Under the pieces are notes generated by a model that had not been told where the DNA came from, did no database searches, and saw only the letters and a list, made by a program, of their open reading frames with translations. From Novosphingobium sp. G106 (lineage in GTDB: Bacteria > Pseudomonadota > Alphaproteobacteria > Sphingomonadales > Sphingomonadaceae), in contig NZ_JAHOOZ010000001.1 of NCBI RefSeq assembly GCF_019075875.1, positions 4,216,001 through 4,280,000 on the forward strand: a DNA stretch of 64,000 bases, in the 5' to 3' direction. A program made the position numbers and the translations under genes. Shown here one piece after another: positions 45,060 through 54,307 of this stretch (within the stretch, counting starts at the first letter, position 1; each line of letters opens with the position of its first letter).

Positions 45060-45709
45060 TCGCCGATGAGGGCGAAGCTCGCGCCTGGTTGCGTCAGCTT
45101 CCGGAATGCGATGATGCAGCGATGGTCCGGCTCGAGCGGTTGGCCGACCTGCTCGCCGATGAGAACCAGCGCCAGAACCTCGTCTCGGCGGCGAGCTTGG
45201 AGGAGGTCTGGCGGCGGCATATAGCCGACTCTGCTCAGCTCGTGCCGCATGTTCCACGTGGAACATCGCCGTGGATGGATCTGGGAACGGGTGCGGGGTT
45301 TCCCGGTCTCGTCGTTGCTGCGCTCCGTCCGGACTGCGAAGTCGTGCTCGTCGAATCGCGCAAGCGGCGAATTGAATGGCTGGAGCGTGCGGCCAGCGAG
45401 CTCGGTCTGACTCGCGTGACCGTGCAGGGCTTGCGACTTGAAGATGTCCCGGCGCGGAACGCCGCGGTCATTTCTGCGCGCGCTTTTGCTCCACTTGACC
45501 GATTGCTGGACCTATCCGCACGATTTTCCACAAGCGACACGGTGTGGCTGTTGCCCAAGGGGCGTTCGGCGCAGCAAGAACTCGCTATGGTTCGCGGATG
45601 GAATCACATGTTCCACGTGGAACAATCGCTGACCGATTCGGAAGCCGGTGTGATCGTTGGAACTTTGGCGGGGCCGATACGACCCGCCAGGAAGGGAAAA
45701 GCTTCGTGA
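45056..45709 (+). CDS. rsmG: 16S rRNA m7G527 methyltransferase RsmG (GidB)
   Basis: A 217-residue SAM methyltransferase of G527 of 16S rRNA. Motifs: [11 protein letters not shown], the SAM-binding [20 protein letters not shown], and [14 protein letters not shown]. Two perfect parS sites are embedded in its coding sequence and specify residues such as HVPRGT and MFHVEQ. Its stop overlaps parA (GTGA). Confidence 0.95.
   Translation: MIADEGEARAWLRQLPECDDAAMVRLERLADLLADENQRQNLVSAASLEEVWRRHIADSAQLVPHVPRGTSPWMDLGTGAGFPGLVVAALRPDCEVVLVESRKRRIEWLERAASELGLTRVTVQGLRLEDVPARNAAVISARAFAPLDRLLDLSARFSTSDTVWLLPKGRSAQQELAMVRGWNHMFHVEQSLTDSEAGVIVGTLAGPIRPARKGKAS
45250..45265. other. parS site 2 (inside rsmG)
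   Basis: Perfect TGTTCCACGTGGAACA. It is in frame within rsmG (HVPRGT), so the codon choice is constrained by both the protein and ParB binding. Confidence 0.96.
45609..45624. other. parS site 3 (inside rsmG)
   Basis: Perfect TGTTCCACGTGGAACA near the 3' end of rsmG (residues FHVEQ), 82 bp before parA. Confidence 0.96.
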
Positions 45710-46482
45710 TTCGCGTAGCAATCGCCAATCAGAAGGGCGGGGTGGGCAAGACCACCACTGCCATCAACATCGCCACGGCCATGGCCGCAACTGGGTGGAA
45801 GACGCTGCTGATCGATCTCGATCCGCAGGGTAACGCTTCGACGGGGATCGGCATCCAGGCCGCGGACCGCCTGCGCTCGTCCTACGACGTGCTCATCGAT
45901 GAGGCGTCGATCGCTGAATGCGCGATGGCGACTCGGATCCCCGGTCTCGATGTCGTTGCGGCGACCGTTGATCTGTCCGGAGCCGAGGTCGAGCTTGTGG
46001 CGGTGGAGAACCGCACCGACAAGTTACGCCAGGCTCTCGATCGCGAGAACGGCTATGACATCTGCTTCATCGATTGCCCGCCCTCGCTCGGCCTGCTGAC
46101 GCTCAATGCTCTGAGCGCGGCCGATACGCTGCTCGTTCCGCTACAGTGCGAGTTCTTCGCGCTAGAAGGCCTGAGCCAGCTTTTGAAAACTGTCGAGCAG
46201 GTTCAGCAGCGCTTCAATCCCGAGCTCGGCATCATTGGTGTGGCGCTGACGATGTTCGATCGCCGCAACCGCCTGACCGACCAGGTGGCCGATGACGTGC
46301 GCTCGTGCCTCGGCCCGCTGGTGTTCGGATCGACGATCCCGCGCAACGTCCGGCTGTCCGAGGCGCCGAGCCATGGCCTGCCGGCACTCGTCTATGATCA
46401 CGCCTGCGCCGGCAGTCGCGCCTATATGGCCCTGGCGCGCGAGCTGATCGCGCGGCTGCCCGAACAGAGGAAAGCGGCATGA
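45706..46482 (+). CDS. parA: Chromosome partitioning ATPase ParA
   Basis: A 258-residue Walker-type ATPase with the deviant P-loop ANQKGGVGKTTTAINIATA, LIDLDPQGNAS, and FIDCPPSLGLLTLNAL. ATP-bound dimers on the nucleoid move ParB-parS complexes. GTG start at 45706 overlaps rsmG, and the gene overlaps parB (ATGA). Confidence 0.97.
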   Translation: MIRVAIANQKGGVGKTTTAINIATAMAATGWKTLLIDLDPQGNASTGIGIQAADRLRSSYDVLIDEASIAECAMATRIPGLDVVAATVDLSGAEVELVAVENRTDKLRQALDRENGYDICFIDCPPSLGLLTLNALSAADTLLVPLQCEFFALEGLSQLLKTVEQVQQRFNPELGIIGVALTMFDRRNRLTDQVADDVRSCLGPLVFGSTIPRNVRLSEAPSHGLPALVYDHACAGSRAYMALARELIARLPEQRKAA

Positions 46483-47453
46483 GCGACGATCCCGTCATCC
46501 GTATTGCCGTGCCGCCGGCCGAAGCCGCTCCGGCGAAGCGCAAGCCGCCCGCGCTGGGTCGCGGCCTCGGCGCATTGATGGGCGAGACCCGCCGCGAGGA
46601 ATCGGTCGTTGCTGCCCGCAGCGTCGGCAGCGCACCCGCGGCACCGACTAGCGGACTGGCGATGCTCTCGATCGCGGATATCGAGCCACACCCCGAACAG
46701 CCGCGCCGCTATTTCGCTGAGGAAGCGCTCGACGAGCTTGCCGCCTCGATCGCGCAGCGCGGGGTGATCCAGCCGGTCATCGTCCGACCGCTACGCGCGG
46801 GCCGCTATCAGCTCGTTGCCGGCGAACGCCGCTGGCGCGCGGCGCAGCGTGCGCAGCTGCATGAAATCCCGGCGATCGTCCGCGAGCTGACCGAGCGCGA
46901 GGTCATGGCCCTAGCGCTCATCGAGAATCTGCAGCGCGAAGATCTCAATCCGATCGAGGAAGCGCGCGCCTATCACCGTCTTGCCGAGCACGAGAGTCTG
47001 ACCCAGGCTGAGATCGCGCGGATGGTCGACAAGAGCCGCAGCCATGTCGCCAATATCCAGCGCCTGCTGCTGCTACCCGAACCGGTCATGATGCTGGTCG
47101 AGCAGGGCAAGCTGTCGATGGGCCACGCCCGCGCGCTGATCGGGGCCGAAGGCTCCGAGAAGCTGGCCGAGTTGGCAGTGGAGAAAGGGCTGTCGGTCCG
47201 AGAGGTTGAGAAGCTCGTGCGCCGCCAGACCAAGGGCGATGCGCCTTCCGCGCCGCGCACGGCCAGGCCCGAGCGCAGTTCGGCCGACGACGCGGATATC
47301 GCAGCGGTACAGGGTCATCTCGAGGAGTTCCTCGGCCTGCCGGTAAAGATCCTCGCCGACGCCGATCCGCGTTCGGGCGCGGTGACGATCCGCTACCGCA
47401 CGCTCGACCAGCTTGATCTGATCTGCCAACGGTTGACCGGTGGTGGTATTTAA
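46479..47453 (+). CDS. parB: Chromosome partitioning protein ParB
   Basis: A 324-residue CTPase and parS-binding protein. It has the N-terminal basic PPALGRGLGALMGE motif (ParA-activating), the ParB/CTPase region LQREDLNPIEEARAYHRL with GERRWRAAQRAQ, a helix-turn-helix (LTQAEIARMVDKSRSHVANIQRLLLLPE), and a C-terminal dimerisation domain. Translationally coupled to parA. Confidence 0.97.
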   Translation: MSDDPVIRIAVPPAEAAPAKRKPPALGRGLGALMGETRREESVVAARSVGSAPAAPTSGLAMLSIADIEPHPEQPRRYFAEEALDELAASIAQRGVIQPVIVRPLRAGRYQLVAGERRWRAAQRAQLHEIPAIVRELTEREVMALALIENLQREDLNPIEEARAYHRLAEHESLTQAEIARMVDKSRSHVANIQRLLLLPEPVMMLVEQGKLSMGHARALIGAEGSEKLAELAVEKGLSVREVEKLVRRQTKGDAPSAPRTARPERSSADDADIAAVQGHLEEFLGLPVKILADADPRSGAVTIRYRTLDQLDLICQRLTGGGI

Positions 47454-47587
47454 GTAATTGATAAATAATTATAAAGTTTAGAACTCGGTGAGCAGTTGCT
47501 GGCGCGCCGAGGGCTAGTCGCTTGGGGTGGCGGTAAGTCTCAATTCCCTTCCTTGCCGTGATGCGGTGTGCGCTCTATCTCTCCGGC

Positions 47588-49069
47588 ATGAATCCTCGCT
47601 TGCGCAAGCTCCTCGTCACGCTCGGCGTGATCGTCGTCGTCCTCGTCGCCTTCACGGCCTGGGTCATGCACGGCAATCCTTCCGACAAGCCGTCTGATGC
47701 GACCACGGGTAAAAGCCCGCTGCTGGTCGAGGCGGAGAGCGAGACGATCCCGAGCGTCGGTCTCGCCACGACGATCGGCTGGACGGCAGGCGAGGCGCCC
47801 AAGCCGGCCCAGGGCCTGGCGGTCGCCCGTTTCGCAGAAGGGCTCGATCACCCGCGGACGCTGCTGACCTTGCCGAATGGAGACGTGCTCGTCGCCGAGA
47901 CCAATTCTCCGCCGCGCGAAGGTGGCGGCGGCAGTGGTGGGATCACCGGCTTCTTCATGAACCTGTTCATGAGCCGGGTTGGCGCCGGTGAGGCCTCGCC
48001 GAACAGGATCGTGCTGCTGCGTGATGCCGACGGCGACGGCGAGGCCGAGCAGCGCTTCACGTTCCGCGAGAAGGGCCTCGTCGCGCCCTCGGGCATGGCC
48101 TGGGGCGCGAACAAGCTCTACATCGCCAATCACAACGCCGTGCTGGCTTTCGATTTCGTTCCCGGCGCAACGACGCTGACCGGTGAGCCCAAGAAGCTCA
48201 TGGACCTGCCGGGCGGCGGTAACCACTGGATGCGCAACCTGCTGCTGAGCCCTGACGGCAAGAAGCTCTACGTCGCGGTCGGCTCGTCATCGAACATCGC
48301 CGAAAACGGCATTGCTGCCGAACAGGGCCGCGCGGCGATCTGGGAGATCGACCTCGCCAGCGGCAGCGTCCGGCAGTACGCGGGCGGTCTGCGCAATCCC
48401 AACGGGATGGGCTGGAACCCCTCGACCGGCGAGCTGTGGACCGTGGTCAACGAGCGCGACATGCTCGGACCCGATCTCGTGCCCGACTACCTGACCAACG
48501 TGCCCGTCGGCGCGCAATATGGCTGGCCCTGGGTCTACTGGAAGGACGTGATCGACTGGCGCGTCAAGGATCCGATGCCCGAGTTCCTGCTCGAATATAC
48601 GCGCAAGCCGGAGTTCGCGCTGGGCGCCCATACCGCGGCGCTGGGGCTGGTCTTCGCGGGCGACGGCAATATCATGGGCGATGCCTATGCAAACGGTGCC
48701 TTCATCGCGCGCCACGGTTCGTGGAACCGCAAGCCTCTCGCGGGTTACGACGTGGTCTTCGTCCGCTTCGATGCCAACGGCAATCCGCTGGGCAAGCCGC
48801 TGCCGGTGCTGACCGGCTTCCTTACGGGTAACGACAACGAGACGCATGGCCGCCCGGTCTGGCTCGCCTGGGACAAGCCGGGCGCGCTGCTGGTAAGCGA
48901 CGATACTGCCGGGGTGATCTGGCGGGTGATGGCGCCGGGCGCCAAGCCACTGGTCGGGCCCAAGGCGGTGGTCACGGATCACATGCCCGCGCAGAAGGGG
49001 CTCACCGACCCGACGACCAAGTACGAGGCGACGCTTGGCGAAGTGCGCAACGAAATGAAGCAGCGGTAA
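47588..49069 (+). CDS. PQQ-dependent sugar dehydrogenase family protein (sorbosone dehydrogenase-like)
   Basis: About 493 residues: an N-terminal membrane anchor (LLVTLGVIVVVLVAFTAWVM) and a beta-propeller domain of the sorbosone/glucose dehydrogenase family, seen in EGLDHPRTLLTLPNGDVLVAET, GGLRNPNGMGWNPSTGELWTVVNE, ARHGSWNRKPLAGYDVVFV and HGRPVWLAWDKPGALLVSDDTAGVIWRV. It probably oxidises a sugar in the periplasm; PQQ binding is inferred. Start at 47588 is preferred over 47558. It begins about 130 bp after parB in an AT-rich gap (47454-47587). Confidence 0.85.
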   Translation: MNPRLRKLLVTLGVIVVVLVAFTAWVMHGNPSDKPSDATTGKSPLLVEAESETIPSVGLATTIGWTAGEAPKPAQGLAVARFAEGLDHPRTLLTLPNGDVLVAETNSPPREGGGGSGGITGFFMNLFMSRVGAGEASPNRIVLLRDADGDGEAEQRFTFREKGLVAPSGMAWGANKLYIANHNAVLAFDFVPGATTLTGEPKKLMDLPGGGNHWMRNLLLSPDGKKLYVAVGSSSNIAENGIAAEQGRAAIWEIDLASGSVRQYAGGLRNPNGMGWNPSTGELWTVVNERDMLGPDLVPDYLTNVPVGAQYGWPWVYWKDVIDWRVKDPMPEFLLEYTRKPEFALGAHTAALGLVFAGDGNIMGDAYANGAFIARHGSWNRKPLAGYDVVFVRFDANGNPLGKPLPVLTGFLTGNDNETHGRPVWLAWDKPGALLVSDDTAGVIWRVMAPGAKPLVGPKAVVTDHMPAQKGLTDPTTKYEATLGEVRNEMKQR

Positions 49070-49070
49070 C

Positions 49071-49141
49071 CTTCGACAAGCTCGGGCTAAGCGGGAATAT
49101 TTGTATAAACGCGACATCCGCTCATCCTGAGCTTGTCGAAG
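49071..49141. repeat. Dispersed inverted repeat, copy 2
   Basis: CTTCGACAAGCTCGGG with CTAAGCGG on the left, and CCGCTCATCC with TGAGCTTGTCGAAG on the right (49118-49141). Same arms as copy 1 at 40695, in a convergent gap; may terminate both transcripts. Confidence 0.75.
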
Positions 49142-49160
49142 GATGCCAGCGAAACGCCTC

Positions 49161-49988
49161 CTAAATCGCCTTGCCGGCGCGCCCGGCGAGTTCGGTGACG
49201 TACTGCCAGGCCACGCGCCCTGATCGCTGGCCCCGACGCCGCGACCATTCGAGTGCATCAGCCTGCTCCCAGGTCAGGCCGAAATGCGCCGCATAGCCGG
49301 CGATGATCGCAAGATAATCGTCCTGGTTGCAGTTGTGGAAGCCGATCGACAAGCCGAAACGGTCGGCCAGCGCGAGCCGATCATCGACCGCGTCGCGCGG
49401 ATTCAGTGGATCGTCCTGCTCGCTGGCATGGCGTGGGACGATGGCGCGGCGATTCGAAGTGACCGCCAGACGGACGTTGCCCGGCCGCGCTTCGACCCCG
49501 CCTTCGAGCCACGAACGCAGTAGTCGCGGTCCGCCGCCGTCGCCGTCCTCGAAGCCGAGGTCGTCGATGAAAACGAAGAAGCGGCGGTCGATCCTGCCCA
49601 AGGTCGCGAAGAGTCCGGCAATGCCTGCCATGGCATCCTGCGCGACCTGGACGAGCGCGATGCGGCCCGGATGGAGCGTCTGTGCAGCGACGATGCTCGC
49701 GCGCAGCAGCGCCGACTTGCCCATGCCGCGCGAGCCCCAGAGCAGCATGTCGTGCGCTGCATGGCCCGCGGCGAGGCGGGTGACGTTGGCGGTCACCACG
49801 TCCTTCTGCTGATCGATCCCCTGAAGCAGATCGAGCGCCGGTGCGTAGATCTTCTCGACCGCTCGGGCGCCGCCACCGTCCCAGACGTAGGCGGGATGGG
49901 CCAGCCAGTCGATTGCCGGGGCGGGTGGAGGTGTCAATCGCTCGAGCGCGGCCGCGATGCGCGCGAGGGGATCGCCCTGATCGGTCAT
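49161..49988 (-). CDS. DUF815-type P-loop ATPase
   Basis: A 275-residue AAA+-like protein with Walker A at LLWGSRGMGKSALLRA (about residue 82) and Walker B-like FFVFIDDLGFEDGDGG, followed by RLAVTSNRRAIVPRHASE. It matches DUF815, a family of unknown function. It is downstream of the acyl-CoA dehydrogenase gene and overlaps it by 4 bp. Confidence 0.88.
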   Translation of the reverse strand: MTDQGDPLARIAAALERLTPPPAPAIDWLAHPAYVWDGGGARAVEKIYAPALDLLQGIDQQKDVVTANVTRLAAGHAAHDMLLWGSRGMGKSALLRASIVAAQTLHPGRIALVQVAQDAMAGIAGLFATLGRIDRRFFVFIDDLGFEDGDGGGPRLLRSWLEGGVEARPGNVRLAVTSNRRAIVPRHASEQDDPLNPRDAVDDRLALADRFGLSIGFHNCNQDDYLAIIAGYAAHFGLTWEQADALEWSRRRGQRSGRVAWQYVTELAGRAGKAI

Positions 49989-51727
49989 CCGGCCAACTCC
50001 TCGGTGCTCAGATCATAGAGGAGCGCCGATCCGCCGGTGGCTGACGCCTTCAGCCCGATCGCTTCGGGAACGATGCGGTTGAGGAAGTAGCGTGCGATCA
50101 CCGGCTTGCTGCGGGCGATGCCAGCGGGCGCGCCATCCTCTCCGGCCGCACGGGCCTGGCGAAGTAACTGCCATCCGGCGACGGCCACCGCGCACATCGT
50201 CTGGAACGGCACGCTGCCCGCCAGCCGGTCGTCGAGGCTGGCATCCTTGAGCATCCATTCGCCGGTTCCGGCGCAGGTCTGCGCCAGTTCGGCCAGCGCC
50301 GCAGCGTCACCCGCCTCGCGCGCGATCTCCGCCATCAGCGCCGCCAGTACTCCGCCGTTGTTCATGCCGAGCTTGCGCGTCACCAGATCTGCTGCCTGGA
50401 TGCCGTTGGTGCCTTCGTAGATCGGCGTGATCCGGGCATCGCGGAAATGCTGGGCGGCGCCGGTTTCCTCAATGAAGCCCATGCCGCCGTGGACCTGCAC
50501 GCCGAGGCTCGCGACTTCGCAACCGACGTCGGTGCCCCAGGACTTGATCAGCGGCACCAGCAGCTCGGCACGCGTCTGCGCGGTGGCATCGCCCAGCGTT
50601 CCGCGATCGACCTGGCCTGAGGTGTAGTAGAGCAGCGCCCGCGCGCCTTCGGTGAGCGCCCGCATCCGCAGCAGCATGCGGCGCACGTCGGGATGCTCTA
50701 TGATCGCCACGGACGCTTTGTCGGCCGAGCCGGCACGGGCCGACTGTACGCGCTCGCGCGCATAGGCCATGGCGCGCTGGGTCGCCGCCTCGGCCACCTG
50801 CACGCCCTGGCTGCCGACGTTGATCCGCGCCGAGTTCATCATCGTGAACATCGCGCGCAGGCCTGCGTTTTCGGCGCCGACGATCTCGCCGATGCATTCG
50901 TCGTTGTCGCCGTAGCTCATCACGCAGGTCGGCGAGGCGTGGATGCCCATCTTGTGCTCGAGGCTGACCACCTTGAGGTCGTTGCGCGGTCCCAAGGTGC
51001 CGTCCTGGCCGACAAGATACTTGGGCACGACGAACAGCGAGATGCCGCGCGATCCTGCCGGAGCGCCGGGCGTGCGGGCGAGGACCAAATGGACGATGTT
51101 GCCCGAAAGCTCGTGCTCGCCCCAGGAAATGAAGATTTTGGTGCCCTTGATCCGGTACTTGCCGGCGTGGGGACCCTCAGTGATGGGCGTCGCGGTGGTG
51201 CGTAGCGCACCGACGTCGCTGCCCGCCTGCGGCTCGGTCAGGTTCATCGTTCCCGACCATTCGCCGCTGATCAATTTCGGCAGGAACAGCGTCTTCTGGT
51301 CTTCGCTGCCGTGATGGTCGAGCGCTTCGATCGCACCGACGGTCAGCATCGGCAGCAGGCTGAAAGCGAAATTGGCCGCGCCCATCGTTTCGAGCACGCA
51401 GCAGGCGAGGCTGTAGGGCAGGGCTTGGCCGCCGAAGGCTTCGGGCGCGGCCACCGCGCCCCAGCCGGCCTCGACGAAGCCCTGGTAGGCTTCGGCATAG
51501 CCCGCCGGCAGGCGTACAACGCCGTTCTCGAGCTTCGCGCCCTCGGTATCGCCGACGCGGCTGAGCGGCGCCCAGACGCCCTGGGCGAAATCGCCTATGC
51601 CTTCCGCGATTGCTTCGACCATATCGGGGCTCGCGGCGGCGAAGCGGTCCTGCGTGGAGAGTTCCTCGATCCCGGCGCAGACCTTGAGCGCGAAGACCTG
51701 TTCGGCGGTGGGCGGGGAGAAGTCCAT
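49985..51727 (-). CDS. Acyl-CoA dehydrogenase
   Basis: A 580-residue FAD enzyme of the large acyl-CoA dehydrogenase class with a C-terminal extension. Motifs: MNLTEPQAGSDVGALRTTA, the RIKGTKIFISWGEHEL segment, NDECIGEIVGAENAGLRAMFTMMNSARINVG, and YEGTNGIQAADLVTRKLG with the catalytic Glu region. The ATG at 51727 gives the family N-terminus (MDFSPPTAEQ). Confidence 0.94.
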   Translation of the reverse strand: MDFSPPTAEQVFALKVCAGIEELSTQDRFAAASPDMVEAIAEGIGDFAQGVWAPLSRVGDTEGAKLENGVVRLPAGYAEAYQGFVEAGWGAVAAPEAFGGQALPYSLACCVLETMGAANFAFSLLPMLTVGAIEALDHHGSEDQKTLFLPKLISGEWSGTMNLTEPQAGSDVGALRTTATPITEGPHAGKYRIKGTKIFISWGEHELSGNIVHLVLARTPGAPAGSRGISLFVVPKYLVGQDGTLGPRNDLKVVSLEHKMGIHASPTCVMSYGDNDECIGEIVGAENAGLRAMFTMMNSARINVGSQGVQVAEAATQRAMAYARERVQSARAGSADKASVAIIEHPDVRRMLLRMRALTEGARALLYYTSGQVDRGTLGDATAQTRAELLVPLIKSWGTDVGCEVASLGVQVHGGMGFIEETGAAQHFRDARITPIYEGTNGIQAADLVTRKLGMNNGGVLAALMAEIAREAGDAAALAELAQTCAGTGEWMLKDASLDDRLAGSVPFQTMCAVAVAGWQLLRQARAAGEDGAPAGIARSKPVIARYFLNRIVPEAIGLKASATGGSALLYDLSTEELAG

Positions 51728-51775
51728 TGCGCGCTTTTCCTTGGCTTTGGCCGGCAAGGCCTATAGCGGCGGGCC

Positions 51776-52720
51776 ATGACGGGCAACAGCCAAGCCACGA
51801 TAGCTACCGCCGACGAGGCCGGAATCGCCCGCGCCGCTGCCGTGTTGCTGGCGGGCGGGCTGGTCGCGGTGCCGACCGAGACCGTCTATGGCCTCGCCGC
51901 GCGCGCGGACAGCGATGCGGCGGTTGCGGCGATCTACCGTGCCAAGGGGCGGCCTGACTTCAATCCGCTGATCGTCCATGTCATCGATCTGGCCCAGGCC
52001 GACGAGCTGGCCTTGTTCGATGAGCGCGCGCTTCGGCTGGCAGCGGAATTCTGGCCTGGCGCTTTGACTCTGGTGCTGCCGCGCCGGACCGGGGCCGGAC
52101 TGGCTGCTGCGGTTACCGCGGGGCTCGAGACCGTGGCGTTGCGCTGCCCAGCCCATGGCGCGATGCGTGCAGTGCTGGCGGCGGCGGGCCTCCCGCTCGC
52201 CGCGCCTTCGGCTAATCGTAGCGGCGGGGTGAGCCCAACCAGTGCGGCCCACGTCGTAGCGTCGCTCGGACCGAAGGTCGATCTGGTCCTCGACGGCGGC
52301 ACCTGCGAGGCGGGGATCGAATCGACGATCGTTGCGCTCAGGCCTGGCGGCGGCTGGCAGATCCTGCGACCCGGGCCGATCACCGGGGCCCAGCTTTCGG
52401 CGATTCTCGGCGGCTCAAGTGACGTCACGGCTTCAGGCATCGAAGCGCCTGGGCAGCTTGCCAGCCACTATGCACCGGGCAAGCCGGTGCGGCTAAACGC
52501 GCCGGAGGCGGCCGCGGATGAGTTCCACATCGGTTTTGGACCGGTGGCGGGCAATGTGACTTTGTCCGCTTCAGGTGACCTTGCTGAGGCGGCCGCGCGG
52601 CTCTACTCGGTCTTGCATGAAGGCGCTTCGGCCGAGCAGCCCCGCATAGCGGTGGCGCCAATACCGCAGGATGGAATCGGTGCGGCGATCAACGACAGGT
52701 TGAAGCGGGCTGCCGCCTAA
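51776..52720 (+). CDS. Threonylcarbamoyl-AMP synthase (Sua5/YrdC/TsaC)
   Basis: A 314-residue Sua5-type enzyme that makes the threonylcarbamoyl-AMP needed for t6A37 in tRNAs. The N-terminal YrdC domain has GGLVAVPTETVYGLAARADSDAAVAAIY and KGRPDFNPLIVHV; the C-terminal Sua5 domain (about residues 210-314) includes HYAPGKPVRL. Divergent from the acyl-CoA dehydrogenase gene. Confidence 0.95.
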   Translation: MTGNSQATIATADEAGIARAAAVLLAGGLVAVPTETVYGLAARADSDAAVAAIYRAKGRPDFNPLIVHVIDLAQADELALFDERALRLAAEFWPGALTLVLPRRTGAGLAAAVTAGLETVALRCPAHGAMRAVLAAAGLPLAAPSANRSGGVSPTSAAHVVASLGPKVDLVLDGGTCEAGIESTIVALRPGGGWQILRPGPITGAQLSAILGGSSDVTASGIEAPGQLASHYAPGKPVRLNAPEAAADEFHIGFGPVAGNVTLSASGDLAEAAARLYSVLHEGASAEQPRIAVAPIPQDGIGAAINDRLKRAAA

Positions 52721-53040
52721 CGCTGCGGCGCAGGTATCGTCGCGCGCAGGTTTTCCATTTCCCCGTAGTCGGCGCGGGCGACGTCGCAGGCCTCCTCGTT
52801 TCCGTTCATGCACTGCTTGGTGTGCTTGTCGTAGTCGCGTTGGAGCCTGCCGAGCCGCTCCTCACGATGGCGCAGGTCGCGGCCGCGCTTCTCGTCGGAT
52901 TCGGACTGGCTCGTCGTCATCATGTCGACGCCCTTGGAAGCCACGCGCACTGGCGCAGTGACGAGATTGGCAGCGGTGCTGGCGATGCAGCCGCTCATCA
53001 GCGGCGCGGCTAGCGCGATGGGGACAAGGCGAAGGATCAT
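52717..53040 (-). CDS. Small lipoprotein with a coiled-coil segment
   Basis: A 107-residue protein with a signal ending in APLMSGCIAS, a lipobox (Cys18), and a charged helical segment (SESDEKRGRDLRHREERLGRLQRDYDKH) typical of a coiled coil. The start at 53040 is preferred to 53109 because it gives a proper signal. Convergent overlap of 4 bp with tsaC. Function unknown. Confidence 0.8.
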   Translation of the reverse strand: MILRLVPIALAAPLMSGCIASTAANLVTAPVRVASKGVDMMTTSQSESDEKRGRDLRHREERLGRLQRDYDKHTKQCMNGNEEACDVARADYGEMENLRATIPAPQR

Positions 53041-53110
53041 GCTGCGGTCATAGCGTCCCGAGGTTGCCCGCCCATGAATTTGGGATGAGGAGAGTGCCCA
53101 TAACGGCAAA

Positions 53111-53134
53111 GGGCCGCCCCTTGCGGAACGGCCC
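53111..53134 (-). terminator. Likely terminator of carD
   Basis: GGGCCG (53111-53116) and CGGCCC (53129-53134) pair around a 12-base loop, 27 bp after the carD stop on its strand; on that strand only three T follow, so it may be a weak terminator. Confidence 0.55.
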
Positions 53135-53160
53135 CCTGGTGATCTTGCGATCCTATCCGA

Positions 53161-53691
53161 TCAGGCCGGAGCCGTCTCGTAGTATTTCGGCGCGTATTCG
53201 TTGAGGATCGCGAGGATCTTCTTAAGCGCTGCCGGCTCGTCGGTCTTTTCCATCGCCGCGAGTTCACGCGCGAGGCGCGATGAGGCGGCTTCGAAGATCT
53301 GCCGTTCGGAATAGGACTGCTCGGGCTGATCGTCGGCGCGGAACAGGTCGCGGGTCACTTCGGCGATCGAGACGAGATCGCCCGAATTGATCTTGGCTTC
53401 GTATTCCTGGGCGCGGCGCGACCACATGGTGCGCTTGACCTTGGGTTTGCCCTTCAGCGTGTCGAGGGCTTCGCGCAGCGTCTTGTCGGACGACAGTTTG
53501 CGCATGCCGATGGCTTCGACTTTATTGACCGGGACGCGGAGCGTCATGCGTTCCTTTTCGAAGCGCAGCACGTAGAGCTCGAGCTGCATGCCGGCAATTT
53601 CCTGCTTTTGAAGCTCGATGACTCGGCCGACACCGTGCTTGGGGTAAACAACGTAATCACCAACGTCGAAGGCGTTAGCCTTGGTTGCCAT
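53161..53691 (-). CDS. carD: CarD family transcriptional regulator
   Basis: A 176-residue CarD/CdnL protein that binds RNA polymerase beta and stabilises open complexes. The RID domain is seen at FDVGDYVVYPKHGVGRVIELQKQE, followed by a helical DNA-binding part. In alphaproteobacteria it supports growth and rRNA transcription. Length is typical. Confidence 0.94.
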   Translation of the reverse strand: MATKANAFDVGDYVVYPKHGVGRVIELQKQEIAGMQLELYVLRFEKERMTLRVPVNKVEAIGMRKLSSDKTLREALDTLKGKPKVKRTMWSRRAQEYEAKINSGDLVSIAEVTRDLFRADDQPEQSYSERQIFEAASSRLARELAAMEKTDEPAALKKILAILNEYAPKYYETAPA

Positions 53692-53860
53692 GTATCGTCC
53701 TTTCGCCTGCAGGGGCGACGCCGGTATGCCGGTTGAGGATAGAGGGGATGACCGACGCCGTATCCGCGCGGTCCGATGGCTCCATCAACCGGTGTTTTGC
53801 GACCCTGCCTTCCATGATGCCTGCTGCCGTTGTGGGACAGAGGGCCCCGGCAGTCGGGTG

Positions 53861-53866
53861 ATTATA
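53861..53866 (-). promoter_or_regulatory. Candidate -10 element of carD
   Basis: A perfect TATAAT on the minus strand, 170 bp upstream of carD; the -35 is not obvious. The remaining gap (53692-53968) also holds two hairpins that likely end the opposing-side transcript of fdxA. Confidence 0.45.
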
Positions 53867-53893
53867 TAGCACTGCTGTAACAAAATTGCCAGA

Positions 53894-53919
53894 GGCGAGA
53901 ATCCTTTCGGATTCCCGCC
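53894..53919 (-). terminator. Probable terminator of the helicase-S4-fdxA operon
   Basis: GGCGAGAATCC (53894-53904) and GGATTCCCGCC (53909-53919) pair (one mismatch) around TTTC; a T-rich stretch follows on the minus strand. A second hairpin, CCCGCGC/GCGCGGG, is at 53948-53964. Both are after the fdxA stop. Confidence 0.65.
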
Positions 53920-53968
53920 TGCGCAAAAGTGTACAAACATTAATATTCCCGCGCGCAGCGCGGGGCGA

Positions 53969-54307
53969 TCAGTCGCCTTCGCCGGGCTCTGCCGAGAAGA
54001 ACTGGTCGAACTTGTTCTCGACGCCCTTGTACTCGTCGGCATCAGCCGGCGTGTCGCGCTTCGAGGTGAGGTTCGGCCATTCCGCCGAATACTTGGTGTT
54101 CAGCTCAAGCCACTGCTCGAGGCCGCTTTCGGTATCGGGCAAGATCGCTTCGGCGGGGCATTCGGGCTCGCAGACGCCGCAGTCGATGCATTCGCTGGGG
54201 TTGATGACGAGCATGTTCTCGCCCTCGTAGAAGCAGTCCACCGGGCAAACTTCGACGCAATCCATATATTTGCAGCGGATGCAGGCGTCGGTGACGACAT
54301 AAGTCAT
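53969..54307 (-). CDS. fdxA: Seven-iron ferredoxin FdxA
   Basis: A 112-residue ferredoxin with nine cysteines in the 3Fe-4S plus 4Fe-4S arrangement: C9, C12, C17, C21, C25 and C40, C43, C46, C50 ([20 protein letters not shown] and [18 protein letters not shown]). The C-terminal 55 residues are acidic. It overlaps the S4 gene by 4 bp. Confidence 0.96.
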   Translation of the reverse strand: MTYVVTDACIRCKYMDCVEVCPVDCFYEGENMLVINPSECIDCGVCEPECPAEAILPDTESGLEQWLELNTKYSAEWPNLTSKRDTPADADEYKGVENKFDQFFSAEPGEGD

